Positions 8,939-18,070 of a DNA stretch of 64,000 bases are shown here, piece after piece. How positions within the stretch are numbered: the stretch's first letter is position 1; the number at the start of each line of letters is the position of its first letter. Under the pieces are notes generated by a model. The model made no database searches. It had not been told where the DNA came from and was given only the letters and a program-made list of their open reading frames with translations. Source of the stretch: Streptomyces sp. SS1-1 (GTDB taxonomy: Bacteria > Actinomycetota > Actinomycetes > Streptomycetales > Streptomycetaceae); NCBI RefSeq assembly GCF_008973465.1, contig NZ_WBXN01000004.1, positions 558,001 to 622,000 on the forward strand, given 5' to 3'. Position numbers and translations under genes: made by a program.

Positions 8939-9844
8939 TCAACTCCCCTGTGCGCGCACCGCGTTCAGCCGCCCGAGCTCCTCCTCCGTCAGGCGCACCG
9001 CGCCCGCCGCCACGTTCTCCCGCAGGTGGTCCGGGTTGCCGGTGCCGGGGATGGCGAGGACGTGGGGGCCCTGGGCCAGGGTCCAGGCGAGGCGGATCTG
9101 GGCCGGGGTGACGCCGTGCGCCCGTGCGACGGCCAGGACCTCCGCGTCGTGCGCGTCGGTCGCGCCGTGCTCGCCCGCGTCCCCGGCCACCGCGTAGAAG
9201 GGCACGAACGCGATGCCCGCCTCGCCGCACAGGCGCAGCAGCGCGTCGGCTTCCGGGGAGGGCCGGTCGAGGGCGTAGCGGTTCTGGACGGCGACCACGG
9301 GGGCGATGGCCCGGGCCTCGGCGAGATGGTGGGGCCGGACGGCGGAGATGCCGAGGTGGCGGACGAGCCCGGCCTCGCGCAGTTCGGCCAGGGCGCCGAA
9401 GTGCTCGGCGATGGAGTCCTGCCGCATGCGGCGCAGGTACACGAGGTCCAAGTGGTCGCGGCCGAGCTGGCGGAGGTTCTCCTCGACGTGGCCGCGCAGT
9501 TGGTCGGGCCGGGCGGCGGTGCCCCACTCGCCGTCGTACTCGCGGTGGGGGCCGACCTTCGTGGCGATGACGAGGTCGTCGGCGTACGGCGACAGCGCGG
9601 TGTTGATGAGTTCGTTGGCCGAGCGCAGGGCGGAGAAGTAGAAGGCGGCCGTGTCGATGTGGTTCACCCCGAGTTCGACCGCGGTGCGCAGGACGGCGAT
9701 CGAGCGGTCCCGCCGGCTGGGGACGCCGTGGTGGAAGGCGGCGCTGCCCGTCAGCCGCATCGCGCCGAAGCCGAGGCGGTTGACGGACAGGTCGCCGAGG
9801 TCCCAGGTGCCCGCGGCGTGCGCGGTGATCGTTTCGGTGGTCAT
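8939..9844 (-). CDS. Aldo/keto reductase lacking the usual catalytic histidine
   Basis: A 301-residue aldo/keto reductase. Asp in HIDTAAFYF, the adjacent Tyr and Lys in VIATKVGPH are in place. The segment that normally ends in the catalytic His reads HLDLVYLRRM, with Arg instead, as in several actinobacterial relatives (YakC/AKR13-like). Activity is therefore likely but perhaps specialised. ATG at 9844 begins MTTETI; an ATG at 9862 would add six residues and neither has a strong ribosome site. Substrate unknown. It is a separate paralogue of the YghZ-type enzyme at 4705-5697. Confidence 0.88.
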   Translation of the reverse strand: MTTETITAHAAGTWDLGDLSVNRLGFGAMRLTGSAAFHHGVPSRRDRSIAVLRTAVELGVNHIDTAAFYFSALRSANELINTALSPYADDLVIATKVGPHREYDGEWGTAARPDQLRGHVEENLRQLGRDHLDLVYLRRMRQDSIAEHFGALAELREAGLVRHLGISAVRPHHLAEARAIAPVVAVQNRYALDRPSPEADALLRLCGEAGIAFVPFYAVAGDAGEHGATDAHDAEVLAVARAHGVTPAQIRLAWTLAQGPHVLAIPGTGNPDHLRENVAAGAVRLTEEELGRLNAVRAQGS

Positions 9845-9884
9845 CGGCGGAGTGTCGCACACGCCGCGGGACCCGGGAGGGCGG

Positions 9885-10595
9885 TCAGCAGGAGAGGTTG
9901 CCGCCGGCGGAGACGCCGAGGATCCGGGTGAAGCGCTGGTAGGCGTCGACGCGGCTCTGGACCTGGGCGGGGTTCTTGCCGTCGCATTCCAGGGAGCCGT
10001 TGATGGAGCGGATGGTCTGGCCGAAGCCCGCCTGATCGACCATGGCGTTGTGCGGGGTCATGGAGCCGGGGCCGGTCTGGGTGTTCCAGTACCAGAGCCC
10101 GGTCTTCCAGGCGACGGCCGCCTCGTTCTGCACGCGCCAGGGGTTGTTGAGCAGGTCGATGCCGAGGGCGTCGCCCGCTGCCTTGTAGTTGAAGTTCCAG
10201 GAGAGCTGGATGGGTCCGCGCCCGTAGTAGGCGTCCTGCCCGGCGGGACAGCCGTAGGGCTGGCCACGGTCGCAGTAGTGGGGGTAGTTGGCCGTGTTCT
10301 GCTCGACGATGTGGACGAGTCCGCCGGTCTCGTGGTTGACGTTGGCGAGGAAGGCGGCGGCCTCCTGCTTCTTGACCGTGTCGCTGCCGGTGTTCGCGAA
10401 GCCGGGGTAGGCGCTGAGCGCCGCGACCAGGCCGCTGTAGGTGTAGAACGCGTTCCGGCCCGGGAACATCTGGTTGAACTGGGCCTCGCTGACGACGAAT
10501 CCGGCGGCCGAGGCACTCTGGGCCGGCTGGAGCAGCAGGACGGTGCTGCCCAGGGCGAGCGTGGAGAGGAGTGCGGCCAGACGGCGCTTCAGCAC
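9885..10595 (-). CDS. Secreted family 19 chitinase
   Basis: A 236-residue enzyme that hydrolyses beta-1,4 bonds in chitin. A signal peptide (MLKRRLAALLS, hydrophobic core, SASA cleavage near residue 30) is followed directly by a GH19 catalytic domain. The first catalytic Glu lies in NHETGG and the substrate cleft motif YYGRGPIQLSWNFNY is complete. There is no chitin-binding domain, so it is a compact form. The GTG at 10595 has AAGGAG 8 bases upstream. Two DasR-like sites lie 140-175 bases upstream, pointing to N-acetylglucosamine control. Confidence 0.93.
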   Translation of the reverse strand: MLKRRLAALLSTLALGSTVLLLQPAQSASAAGFVVSEAQFNQMFPGRNAFYTYSGLVAALSAYPGFANTGSDTVKKQEAAAFLANVNHETGGLVHIVEQNTANYPHYCDRGQPYGCPAGQDAYYGRGPIQLSWNFNYKAAGDALGIDLLNNPWRVQNEAAVAWKTGLWYWNTQTGPGSMTPHNAMVDQAGFGQTIRSINGSLECDGKNPAQVQSRVDAYQRFTRILGVSAGGNLSC

Positions 10596-10735
10596 GTGAT
10601 CAGCTCCTTCGCGGAGAGCACGGCCGCACCCGACAAGGGCATGACAAAGCAAGGCTCCTTGTGCGCACGCGCCGACGAGGTCGGCCACGGCGTGGGGGCG
10701 GCCGTGGTGGGGGGTGTAGAGTCACACTCAACCCC

Positions 10736-10751
10736 TTTGGTCTGTACCAGT
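10736..10751 (-). promoter_or_regulatory. DasR-like operator, promoter-proximal copy
   Basis: TTTGGTCTGTACCAGT matches 12 of 16 positions of the DasR responsive element (ACTGGTCTAGACCAGT). DasR is the GntR repressor that senses amino-sugar phosphates and controls chitinase genes. A TTGACT -35-like hexamer on the minus strand (complement of 10749-10754) overlaps its edge, so binding would block transcription of the chitinase. Confidence 0.6.
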
Positions 10752-10752
10752 C

Positions 10753-10768
10753 AAGGGTGTAGACCATT
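10753..10768 (-). promoter_or_regulatory. DasR-like operator, distal copy
   Basis: AAGGGTGTAGACCATT also matches 12 of 16 positions of the DasR element and begins 17 bases from the first copy. The pair matches the direct-repeat arrangement seen before Streptomyces chitinase genes. Confidence 0.55.
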
Positions 10769-10807
10769 CAACTCGGCCGTGGGGAAGAGAAGTCGGCGTA
10801 CGGCGGC

Positions 10808-12004
10808 TCAGGGCGCCGGCGCCAGTTCCCGGCGCCGGCGGGAGAGGTAGGCCCGTTCGGCGGGGCTCCCGGACAGCTCGACGGCTCGCTCGTAGGCGCG
10901 TACGGCCTCGTCGGTCCGGCCCAGGCGGCGCAGCAGGTCGGCGCGGACGGCGTGCAGGACCCGATAGCCGTCGAGGTCCAGGGAGTCCACCAGGGTGAGG
11001 GCCGCCGCCGGGCCCTCGGTCTCGGCGACCGCGACGGCACGGTTCAGCGCCACGACGGGGCTGGGTGCGACGGCCGTGAGCTGGTCGTAGAGCCGCAGGA
11101 TCTGCCCCCAGTCCGTGTCCTCGGGGCGCGGCGCGTCGCTGTGCACGGCCTGGATGGCGGCCTGGATCTGGTACGGGCCCGGCCGGCCGCGCCGCAGGCA
11201 CCGTCGTACCAGCGTCTGCCCCTGCGCGATCAGGGAGCGGTCCCAGCGGCGGCGGTCCTGTTCGGGGAGCGGCACGAGCGTGCCGTGCTCGTCCCGGCGG
11301 GCGGCCCGGCGGGACTCGACGAGGAGCATGAGGGCCAGCAGACCGGTGACCTCGGGCTCGTCCGGCATGAGGTCCGCCAGCAGCCGCCCGAGGCGCACGG
11401 CCTCCTCGCACAGCCCGGACTCCCCCTCGAAACCCTGGTTGAAGATCAGGTAGACGACCGCGAGCACGGCGGCGAGCCGGTCCGGCAGGTCGGCGTCGCG
11501 CGGCACCCGGTAGGGGATGCGGGCGTCGCGGATCTTCGCCTTGGCCCGCACCAGCCGCTGGGCCATCGTCGGTTCGGGCACGAGGAAGGCCCGGGCGATC
11601 TGCGCGGTGGTGAGCCCGCCGAGCAGGCGCAGGGTGAGGGCGACCCGGGCCGGCACGGCGAGGGCGGGATGGCAGCAGGTGAAGATCAGGCGGAGCCGTT
11701 CGTCGCGCACGGGGCCCTCCTCGGGCGGTGCGTCGGGGGCGTGCAGCAGGGCCGCCTGCGCGTGCCGCCCGTCCCGGGTGGCCTCGCGGCGCAGCCGGTC
11801 GATCGCGCGGTTGCGGGCGGTGGTGATGATCCAGCCCGCCGGGCTCGGCGGCACACCGGTGCGCGGCCACCGCTCCAGAGCGGTGGTGAAGGCGTCCTGG
11901 ACCGCCTCCTCGGCGAGGTCGATGTCGCCGAGGAGGCGGACGAGGACCGCCACCGCGCGGCCGTACTCCGCGCGGAAGACGGTCTCGACGTCCGGTCCGC
12001 TCAT
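10808..12004 (-). CDS. ECF sigma factor with TPR-like C-terminal extension (ECF42 type)
   Basis: A 398-residue RNA polymerase sigma factor. Region 2 lies at about 10-75 ([46 protein letters not shown]) and region 4 at about 110-165 ([41 protein letters not shown]). The remaining 230 residues form the long helical domain (DUF6596, YLIFNQGF motif) that marks ECF42 and replaces an anti-sigma factor. It overlaps the YCII gene as ATGA, so the two are co-translated, the usual ECF42 context. Target promoters, probably including its own operon, were not identified. Confidence 0.93.
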   Translation of the reverse strand: MSGPDVETVFRAEYGRAVAVLVRLLGDIDLAEEAVQDAFTTALERWPRTGVPPSPAGWIITTARNRAIDRLRREATRDGRHAQAALLHAPDAPPEEGPVRDERLRLIFTCCHPALAVPARVALTLRLLGGLTTAQIARAFLVPEPTMAQRLVRAKAKIRDARIPYRVPRDADLPDRLAAVLAVVYLIFNQGFEGESGLCEEAVRLGRLLADLMPDEPEVTGLLALMLLVESRRAARRDEHGTLVPLPEQDRRRWDRSLIAQGQTLVRRCLRRGRPGPYQIQAAIQAVHSDAPRPEDTDWGQILRLYDQLTAVAPSPVVALNRAVAVAETEGPAAALTLVDSLDLDGYRVLHAVRADLLRRLGRTDEAVRAYERAVELSGSPAERAYLSRRRRELAPAP

Positions 12005-12357
12005 CGGTCCCCGGCTTCGTCCACGAACGGCCGGACCTCGATGGGCAGGGTGGTGGCCAGAGCCAGCCGGCGGCCCCACTCCAGGGCGGCGTCCAGGTCG
12101 GGCGCCTGGATGAGACTGATGCCGCCGAGCATCTCCTTGCCCTCGGCGTACGGCCCGTCGGTGACGAGGACGTCGCCGTCGCGGGGCCGCAGCACCGTGG
12201 AGGACTCCGGGCCGTGCAGTCCCCCGGCGAACACCCACACCCCCGCCTCGCGCATGTCCCGGTCGACGGCGCCGACGTTCTTCTCGATCTCGGCCAGGAC
12301 CTCCGGGGCGGGCGGCTCCCCGACCGGTTGCATCACATTGAGCAGGTAGTACTTCAC
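12001..12357 (-). CDS. YCII-related (DGPF) protein, partner of the ECF sigma factor
   Basis: A 118-residue dimeric alpha-beta barrel protein of the YCII/DGPF family. Characteristic segments are [11 protein letters not shown] at the start, [13 protein letters not shown] and [15 protein letters not shown] (DGPF-type motif). The GTG at 12357 has TGGAGG 6 bases upstream and is preferred to an ATG at 12408. The gene precedes and overlaps the sigma gene (ATGA). Genes of this family almost always accompany ECF42 sigma factors and may be their sensors or targets; the mechanism is not established. Confidence 0.9.
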   Translation of the reverse strand: MKYYLLNVMQPVGEPPAPEVLAEIEKNVGAVDRDMREAGVWVFAGGLHGPESSTVLRPRDGDVLVTDGPYAEGKEMLGGISLIQAPDLDAALEWGRRLALATTLPIEVRPFVDEAGDR

Positions 12358-12473
12358 GGCGGCCTCCAGTGGCGTCGTGGGCGACGTGGACGTCGTAGCG
12401 GTTCTCACCCTCTACACGAACGGCGCGCCCCCGGATCGACACCCCGCGCGATCCTGCCGCGAGAATTCTCCGC

Positions 12474-13514
12474 ATGACCACCCTGGACCACCCGCTCGTC
12501 GACCGCGCCCGGCGTCTCGCCGCCGATCTGCTCGCCCCGCAGGCCGCGCGGGTCGACCAGGAGGGCGTGCCCGCGTCCCACATCGAGGCGATCCGGCGTT
12601 CCGGGCTGCTCGGGGTGAGCGCCCCGCGGGAGTACGGCGGCTGGGCCGCGCCCGCGGCGGTGGCCCGGCGCACCGCGGAGATCCTCGCGGGGGCCTGCTG
12701 CTCGACGTGGTTCGTGCAGACCCAGCACCACACACCGGTGGCGACGCTGGCGGCGAGCGAGGGCCCGGTGCGCGAGCGCCTGCTCGGCCCACTGGCCCGC
12801 GGGGAGCTGCTGTCGGGGGTGGCGTACGCGCATCTGCGGGCGTACCCGCGGACGCCGGTGCGGGTGACCGGGGAGCGCGGCGGGCTGCGCTTCGACGGGC
12901 GGGTGCCCTGGTACACCGGCTGGGGGCTCAACGACGTGATGCTGCTCGCCGGGATCGCGGAGGGCGGCGAGGCGGTGTTCGCGTTCACGGAGGCGAGGGA
13001 GCAGCCGGGGCTGCGGCCGTCGGCGCCGATGCGGCTCGCGGCGCTCACCGCTTCGCACACGGTCTCGCTGGAGCTGGACGGGCTGTGGCTGCCGCCCGAG
13101 TCGGTCGCGCTGCGCGTGCCGTACGAGGAGTGGGCGGTGAAGGACCGGGCGAAGGCGGTCAGCGCGTCCCCGGCGGTGTTCGGGATCACGGAGGCGGCGC
13201 TCGCGCTGCTGGACGACGAGGTGGCCGGGCCTCTGCGCGCCCGGCTGGGGACGGTTCGCGCGCGGGCCTATGAACTGGCCGACGCGCCCGGCACCGACGC
13301 GACCCTGGCGGAGCGGCTGGCGCTGCGGATCGACGCGGCCGAGCTGATGCGCACGGCCACGACCGCGGCGGTGGTCGCCGGCGGCGGACGCTCCCTCGCG
13401 CTGACCGGTACGGCGCAACGCCTCGCCCGGGAGGCCCTGTTCCTGCTGGTGCAGGGCCAGACGGCGGAGTCGCGCGGCGCCCATCTGGACGTGCTGACCT
13501 CGAAGGCGCCCTGA
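12474..13514 (+). CDS. Acyl-CoA dehydrogenase-family flavoprotein
   Basis: A 346-residue protein of the acyl-CoA dehydrogenase superfamily. The helical N-domain (LARDLLAPQ-type, [13 protein letters not shown]) is followed by the beta domain ([18 protein letters not shown]) and a shortened C-terminal helical domain ending LLVQGQTAE. The canonical catalytic Glu is not obvious, so it may be closer to flavin-dependent monooxygenases of the DszC/HpaB type that share the fold. It is divergent from the YCII/sigma operon with 116 bases between starts. Substrate unknown. Confidence 0.85.
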   Translation: MTTLDHPLVDRARRLAADLLAPQAARVDQEGVPASHIEAIRRSGLLGVSAPREYGGWAAPAAVARRTAEILAGACCSTWFVQTQHHTPVATLAASEGPVRERLLGPLARGELLSGVAYAHLRAYPRTPVRVTGERGGLRFDGRVPWYTGWGLNDVMLLAGIAEGGEAVFAFTEAREQPGLRPSAPMRLAALTASHTVSLELDGLWLPPESVALRVPYEEWAVKDRAKAVSASPAVFGITEAALALLDDEVAGPLRARLGTVRARAYELADAPGTDATLAERLALRIDAAELMRTATTAAVVAGGGRSLALTGTAQRLAREALFLLVQGQTAESRGAHLDVLTSKAP

Positions 13515-13548
13515 GCGGACCCCGGCCCCGGGGGCGGGCCGGAAGGGC

Positions 13549-13716
13549 TCAGTCGTCGTCGCCCACGGGGACGACGACGAGGAACGCGTCCGACTTCAGG
13601 TCCATGACGACCGTCGCGGGTTCGCCCTGGGCGCGGCGCTCGGCCGCGTACTCCTCCGCCGGCCACGATCCACGCGGAGACCCCGCCGGAAAACGCTCCA
13701 ACACCTTCGCACCCAT
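13549..13716 (-). CDS. Small conserved Streptomyces protein (55 aa)
   Basis: A 55-residue protein with an acidic end (GDDD) and a hydrophobic strand VVMDLKSDAFLVVVP. The ATG at 13716 has GGAGGTGG 8 bases upstream, a strong site that fixes the start although the frame stays open further upstream. The even GC-rich codon use and good ribosome site support it as real. No function is recognised. The gap 13717-13963 between it and the divergent gene holds a tandem CCCGTCCGGGGGTG-type duplication (near 13850-13880) and no other gene. Confidence 0.7.
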   Translation of the reverse strand: MGAKVLERFPAGSPRGSWPAEEYAAERRAQGEPATVVMDLKSDAFLVVVPVGDDD

Positions 13717-13963
13717 GGCGGCAGCCACCTCCACACCGTCTCCCACACGTCGAGCCCGGGCCGGATCGTCCTGTCCTGCCCGGTACACACCGTCTGCCCC
13801 CGGCCGCCCTGAGCATGTCCACGACTTCACCGGCCTCCGCCGTGTTCGCCCGTCCGGGGGTGTTTCGCCCGTCCGGGGGTGGGTCGTACCGCGCCCGCAT
13901 CCCGGACGGCCCCCGGCGGGGAAGTCCTCATGAAGGCCCCGACAGGTGAGGACGACCGACGGC

Positions 13964-15493
13964 ATGGAACGCGACGCGGCGGGTGAGGGAGTGCGGTGCC
14001 TGGTGACGGGCGCCACGGGATACATCGGCGGGCGCCTCGTGCCCGAACTGCTCGCCGCCGGGCACCGGGTGCGCTGCCTGGCCCGCTCACCGGAACGGCT
14101 GCGCGACCATCCGTGGGCCCCGGACGCGGAGGTGGTCCGCGGCGACGTCACGGACGCGGCGTCGGTGGCCCGTGCCATGGAGGGCGTCGACGTCGCCTAC
14201 TACCTGGTGCACGCGCTGGGCACCGGCAAGGACTTCGAGGAGACCGACCGCAGGGCGGCCCGGACCTTCGCCGAGCAGGCCCGGGCCGCCGGCGTCCGGC
14301 GGATCGTCTACCTGGGCGGCCTCACCCCGGCCGGGGTGCCCGAGGACACGCTCTCCCCGCATCTGCGGTCGCGGGCGGAGGTCGGGCGCATCCTGCTCGA
14401 CTCCCCCGTGCCGGCCACCGTGCTGCGGGCGGCCGTCATCATCGGCTCGGGCTCCGCCTCGTTCGAGATGCTGCGCTACCTCACCGAACGGCTGCCCGTG
14501 ATGGTCACGCCGAGCTGGGTGCACACCCGTATCCAGCCGGTGGCCGTCCGGGACGTCCTGCGCGCCCTCGCCGGCAGCGCGCTGATGCCGCCGGACGTGA
14601 ACCGGACGTTCGACATCGGCGGCCCGGACGTCCTGACGTACCGGGAGATGATGGTCCGGTACGCGCGGGTGGCCGGGCTGCCCCGCCGGGTCATCCTGCC
14701 GGTGCCCGTCCTCACCCCGGGGCTGTCCAGCCACTGGGTGGGCCTGGTGACGCCGGTGCCGTCCTCCATCGCCCGACCGCTGACCGAGTCGCTGCGGCAC
14801 GAGGTGGTGTGCCGCGAGCACGACATCGCCCGCTACGTGCCCGATCCGCCGGGGCATCCGATCGGCTTCGACGAGGCGGTGCGGCTCGCGCTGCGGCGGG
14901 TGCGGGACGCGCGGGTGACGACCCGGTGGTCGTCGGCGTCGGTGCCCGGCGCGCCCAGCGACCCGCTGCCCACCGACCCCGACTGGGCGGGCGGCAGCCT
15001 CTACACGGATCACCGCGAACTCGTCGTGCACGCCTCGCCCGAGGCGCTGTGGCGGGTCGTCGAGGGCATCGGCGGGGAGAACGGCTGGTACTCGTTCCCG
15101 CTCGCCTGGGCGGTGCGCGGCTGGCTGGACCGGCTGGTGGGCGGGGTGGGGCTGCGCCGCGGGCGGCGGGACGCGGCACGGCTGCGGGTCGGTGACTCGC
15201 TGGACTTCTGGCGGGTCGAGGAGATCGAGCCGGGGCGGCTGCTGCGGCTGCGCGCGGAGATGCGGGTGCCGGGGCTGGCCTGGCTGGAGATGCGGGCGCT
15301 CACCGGCCCGGACGGCCGGACCCGCTACCGGCAGCGCGCCCTGTTCCATCCGCGCGGGCTGTTCGGCCACGCGTACTGGTGGAGCGTGTCGCCGTTCCAC
15401 GCGATCGTGTTCGGCGGCATGGCCCGCAACATCGCCCGGGCGGCGGCCGCCTCGCCCCTGCCCGCGAAGACGGACCACGCGACCCACCCCTGA
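13964..15493 (+). CDS. NAD(P)-binding epimerase-like protein with C-terminal DUF2867 domain
   Basis: A 509-residue two-domain protein. Residues about 10-300 form an NAD(P)-binding Rossmann domain of the atypical SDR type: GATGYIGGRL (17-26), RGDVTDAASV, LGGLTPAG. The C-terminal part (about 345-495) is a DUF2867/START-like domain (LVVHASPEALWRVVEGIGGENGWYSF split motif, YRQRALFHPRGLFGHAYWW). The combination is common in actinobacteria (YbjT-like). It may bind a hydrophobic ligand; no reaction is known. ATG at 13964 preferred; a GTG at 13946 would add six residues. Confidence 0.88.
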   Translation: MERDAAGEGVRCLVTGATGYIGGRLVPELLAAGHRVRCLARSPERLRDHPWAPDAEVVRGDVTDAASVARAMEGVDVAYYLVHALGTGKDFEETDRRAARTFAEQARAAGVRRIVYLGGLTPAGVPEDTLSPHLRSRAEVGRILLDSPVPATVLRAAVIIGSGSASFEMLRYLTERLPVMVTPSWVHTRIQPVAVRDVLRALAGSALMPPDVNRTFDIGGPDVLTYREMMVRYARVAGLPRRVILPVPVLTPGLSSHWVGLVTPVPSSIARPLTESLRHEVVCREHDIARYVPDPPGHPIGFDEAVRLALRRVRDARVTTRWSSASVPGAPSDPLPTDPDWAGGSLYTDHRELVVHASPEALWRVVEGIGGENGWYSFPLAWAVRGWLDRLVGGVGLRRGRRDAARLRVGDSLDFWRVEEIEPGRLLRLRAEMRVPGLAWLEMRALTGPDGRTRYRQRALFHPRGLFGHAYWWSVSPFHAIVFGGMARNIARAAAASPLPAKTDHATHP

Positions 15494-15603
15494 GCCGCGC
15501 GGACCCGTGCGTCCTGAGGCCGCCGCAGACTCGCGCCCGCGTACGTCCCGAAGCCCCCCGCCCCCCACCCGCACACCCCGCAGCCCGCCCCCGGAGTACC
15601 CCC

Positions 15604-16974
15604 ATGAGCATCTCGGTCGTCCTGTTCACCAGCGACCTGCGTCTGCACGACCATCCGCCGTTGCGCGCGGCCCTGGACGGTACCGAGGGGGCCGTCCCTC
15701 TGTTCGTGCGCGACACGGCCGTCGACGCCGCCGGGTTCGCGGTGCCCAATCGGCTGGCGTTCCTCGCGGACTGTCTGCGTGATCTGGACGCCGGGCTGCG
15801 CGAGCGGGGCGGCCGGCTGGTCGTGCGCCGGGGTGACCTCGTCGAGCAGGTGTGCCGGGTGGTGACGGAGGCGGACGCCGACGAGGTGCACATGGCGTCC
15901 GACGTCAGCGCCCACGCCCAGCGCCGTGAGGAGCGGCTGCGCCGGGCACTGGAGGCGCAGGGGGTGCGGCTGCACGTGCACGACACGGTGACGACGGCCG
16001 TGGCCCCCGGCGCGGTCACCCCGGCGTCCTCCGACCACTTCGCCGTGTTCACGCCGTACCTGCGGCGCTGGTCCGACCACCGGCTTCGGGACCCGCTCGG
16101 CCCGCCGCGGGCGGTGCGGGTGCCGGGCGGGGTGGGGTCCGAGCCGCTGCCCGGGCGCGGTGGACTGTCCGGGCTGTCCGAAGGGCTCGCGGAGGGGGGT
16201 GAGAAGGAGGGCCGCCGGCGGCTCACGGCCTGGCTGCGCGGGGGCGTCGCGGCCTATGAGGACCGGCACGACGACCTCGCCGGTGACGCGACCTCCCGGC
16301 TCTCGCCGCATCTGCACTTCGGCACCCTCTCCCCCGTCGAGCTGGTCCACCGCGCCCGCCGGGAGGGTGGCGCGGGCGCGGACGCGTTCGTACGGCAGTT
16401 GGCGTGGCGCGACTTCCACCGGCAGGTCCTCGCCGCGCGGCCCGCCGCCGCCACCGACGACTACCGCACCCGCGGCGACCGCTGGCGGCCGGAGCAGGAG
16501 GCCGCGGCGGACATCGCCGCCTGGCGGGAGGGCCGTACCGGCTACCCGATCGTGGACGCGGCGATGCGCCAGCTGCGGCACGAGGGCTGGATGCACAACC
16601 GGGGCCGGCTGCTGACGGCGAGCTTCCTCACCAAGACGCTGTACGTGGACTGGCGGATCGGCGCCCGGCACTTCCTGGACCTGCTGGTCGACGGCGACCT
16701 GGCCAACAACCAGCTGAACTGGCAGTGGGTGGCCGGGACCGGCACCGACACCCGGCCCCACCGGGTCCTCAACCCCGTCCTGCAGGCCAAGCGGTACGAC
16801 CCCGACGGCCGGTACGTCCGCCGCTGGGTGCCGGAGCTGGCGCAGGTCGAGGGGCCCAGGGTGCACGAACCGTGGCGGCTCGGCGACGACGACCGTGCCG
16901 CGCTCGGCTACCCGGCGCCGGTCGTCGGGCTCGGCGAGGGCCTGGAGCGCTTCCGGCGGGCGCGCGGCCGGTGA
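15604..16974 (+). CDS. phr: Deoxyribodipyrimidine photolyase (class I)
   Basis: A 456-residue blue-light DNA repair enzyme that splits cyclobutane pyrimidine dimers. The N-terminal antenna-binding Rossmann domain (SVVLFTSDLRLHDHPPL) and the C-terminal FAD domain are complete: GEATSRLSPHL-type SRLSPHLHFGTLSP, WRDFHRQVL, MHNRGRLLTASFLTK and the DGDLANNQLNWQWVAGTGTD signature. Length matches bacterial class I enzymes. It lies 110 bases after the epimerase-like gene on the same strand and may be co-transcribed. A cryptochrome-like sensor role cannot be excluded but repair is the better call. Confidence 0.94.
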   Translation: MSISVVLFTSDLRLHDHPPLRAALDGTEGAVPLFVRDTAVDAAGFAVPNRLAFLADCLRDLDAGLRERGGRLVVRRGDLVEQVCRVVTEADADEVHMASDVSAHAQRREERLRRALEAQGVRLHVHDTVTTAVAPGAVTPASSDHFAVFTPYLRRWSDHRLRDPLGPPRAVRVPGGVGSEPLPGRGGLSGLSEGLAEGGEKEGRRRLTAWLRGGVAAYEDRHDDLAGDATSRLSPHLHFGTLSPVELVHRARREGGAGADAFVRQLAWRDFHRQVLAARPAAATDDYRTRGDRWRPEQEAAADIAAWREGRTGYPIVDAAMRQLRHEGWMHNRGRLLTASFLTKTLYVDWRIGARHFLDLLVDGDLANNQLNWQWVAGTGTDTRPHRVLNPVLQAKRYDPDGRYVRRWVPELAQVEGPRVHEPWRLGDDDRAALGYPAPVVGLGEGLERFRRARGR

Positions 16975-17107
16975 GGAGCCCGGCCCGGCCTCCGTCCACG
17001 CCCCCCGGCTACACATAAGGAAAAAATAAGCGCAGAATGGTTGAAGGTGGCTTCAACAGCACCCCGCTCATGGAGCGGTCAGGCCTGCGAGTCAAAGGAG
17101 ACGAGTC

Positions 17108-17548
17108 ATGGCCGACGTCTCGCACACCAGAGGTGACATAGCCAGCCATCCGGACGTATCCGAGATGCGGGACCGCTACGACCGCGTGCTCGGGGGCCGC
17201 GATGTGACGCTCCTGGACGGACCGGTGTTCCTGCTCGGTCTGTACTGCGCCGCGTCCCCCTGGATACTCCACTACACGACCAGCCAGCCCCCGCTGGTGA
17301 CCCACAACCTGATCATGGGCATCGCCATCGGTCTGCTGGCCCTCGGATTCACCCGCGCTCCTGAGCGCATGTACGGCCTGAGCTGGGCCTTCTGCGCACT
17401 GGGCGTCTGGATGATCATCGCGCCGTGGATCGTCGGGGACAGCCCCGACGCGGGCGTGGTCGTGAACAACATCGTCATCGGCGCGCTGGCCGTGGTCCTC
17501 GGCCTGCTGTGCGCCGGCACGGCGGCGAGGAGCACCACCAGGTCGTAG
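17108..17548 (+). CDS. SPW-repeat membrane protein
   Basis: A 146-residue protein with four hydrophobic segments (about 40-60, 67-85, 92-110, 115-140) in two tandem halves. Each half carries the family signature: ASPWILHY and APWIVGD. A hydrophilic N-terminus of about 37 residues precedes them. SPW-repeat proteins occur in actinobacteria and their role is unknown. The AAAGGAG site 7 bases before the ATG fixes the start. The upstream gap 16975-17107 is unusually AT-rich (ATAAGGAAAAAATAA near 17015) and holds a short hairpin GTTGAAG-GTGG-CTTCAAC near 17040-17057. Confidence 0.88.
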   Translation: MADVSHTRGDIASHPDVSEMRDRYDRVLGGRDVTLLDGPVFLLGLYCAASPWILHYTTSQPPLVTHNLIMGIAIGLLALGFTRAPERMYGLSWAFCALGVWMIIAPWIVGDSPDAGVVVNNIVIGALAVVLGLLCAGTAARSTTRS

Positions 17549-17572
17549 CGCACGACGAACGGGCGTCGCCCG

Positions 17573-17597
17573 GGCCGGTCCGCTCGACGGACCGGCC
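17573..17597 (+). terminator. Hairpin after the SPW-repeat gene
   Basis: A perfect 10-base inverted repeat (GGCCGGTCCG at 17573-17582, complement at 17588-17597) with a 5-base loop lies 25 bases past the stop codon. No U-tract follows. Confidence 0.6.
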
Positions 17598-17718
17598 TCC
17601 TCATGCCGATCGCCGCAAGCCTGTGCGACCGGATGAGGACTGTTCCCCGCTCCCGGGGGCACACGCTGTGACGCGGGCACAGTCCGCAGTGATGCGGGGA
17701 TCGGAGAAGAGGAGCGAA

Positions 17719-17982
17719 ATGGAGATCTCGGGGATCATCAGTGCCATCGTGATCGGCATTGTCATCGGTGTGCTCGGACGGCTCGTCGTACCGGGCCGGC
17801 AGCACATCGGCGTGCTGTGGACGATCCTCGTCGGCATCGTGGCCGCACTCATCGGGTCGGCGATCGCCGCCGGACTGGGCGTGAACGACACGGACGGCGT
17901 CGACTGGGTCGAGTGGCTCATCCAGATCGGTCTCGCGGCCGTGGGCGTCGCCGCCCTGGACCGTGCGAAGGCCCATCGCTGA
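17719..17982 (+). CDS. GlsB/YeaQ/YmgE-family small membrane protein
   Basis: An 87-residue membrane protein with three predicted helices and the family pattern MEISGIISAIVIGIVIGVLGRLVVPGRQ in short form (G-RLVVPG), then GxxGxxIGSAIA. Members are called transglycosylase-associated but have no enzyme activity shown; they are often stress-induced. GAGGAG lies 7 bases before the ATG. Preceded by the SPW gene, a common pairing of small stress-related membrane proteins; a shared promoter is unlikely given the hairpin between them. Confidence 0.88.
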   Translation: MEISGIISAIVIGIVIGVLGRLVVPGRQHIGVLWTILVGIVAALIGSAIAAGLGVNDTDGVDWVEWLIQIGLAAVGVAALDRAKAHR

Positions 17983-18016
17983 CACCCCGCGCGGGAACCC
18001 ACCGCGCACCAGGCAC

Positions 18017-18048
18017 AGGCCCGCGACCGGCACTCCGGTCGCGGGCCT
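18017..18048. terminator. Bidirectional terminator between convergent genes
   Basis: A perfect 14-base inverted repeat (AGGCCCGCGACCGG at 18017-18030, complement at 18035-18048) with a 4-base loop lies between the convergent GlsB-like and acetyltransferase genes. It can serve both strands. Confidence 0.75.
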
Positions 18049-18070
18049 TCGCGTGGGCGGACCCCTGTCC

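Noticed and set aside
8358..9860. A single open frame that seems to fuse the VOC protein to a second upstream domain
   Set aside because: The upstream part is low-complexity Arg/Pro/Gly, typical of a wrong frame in GC-rich DNA, and overlaps the well-supported aldo/keto reductase at 8939-9844. A clear start exists at 8744.
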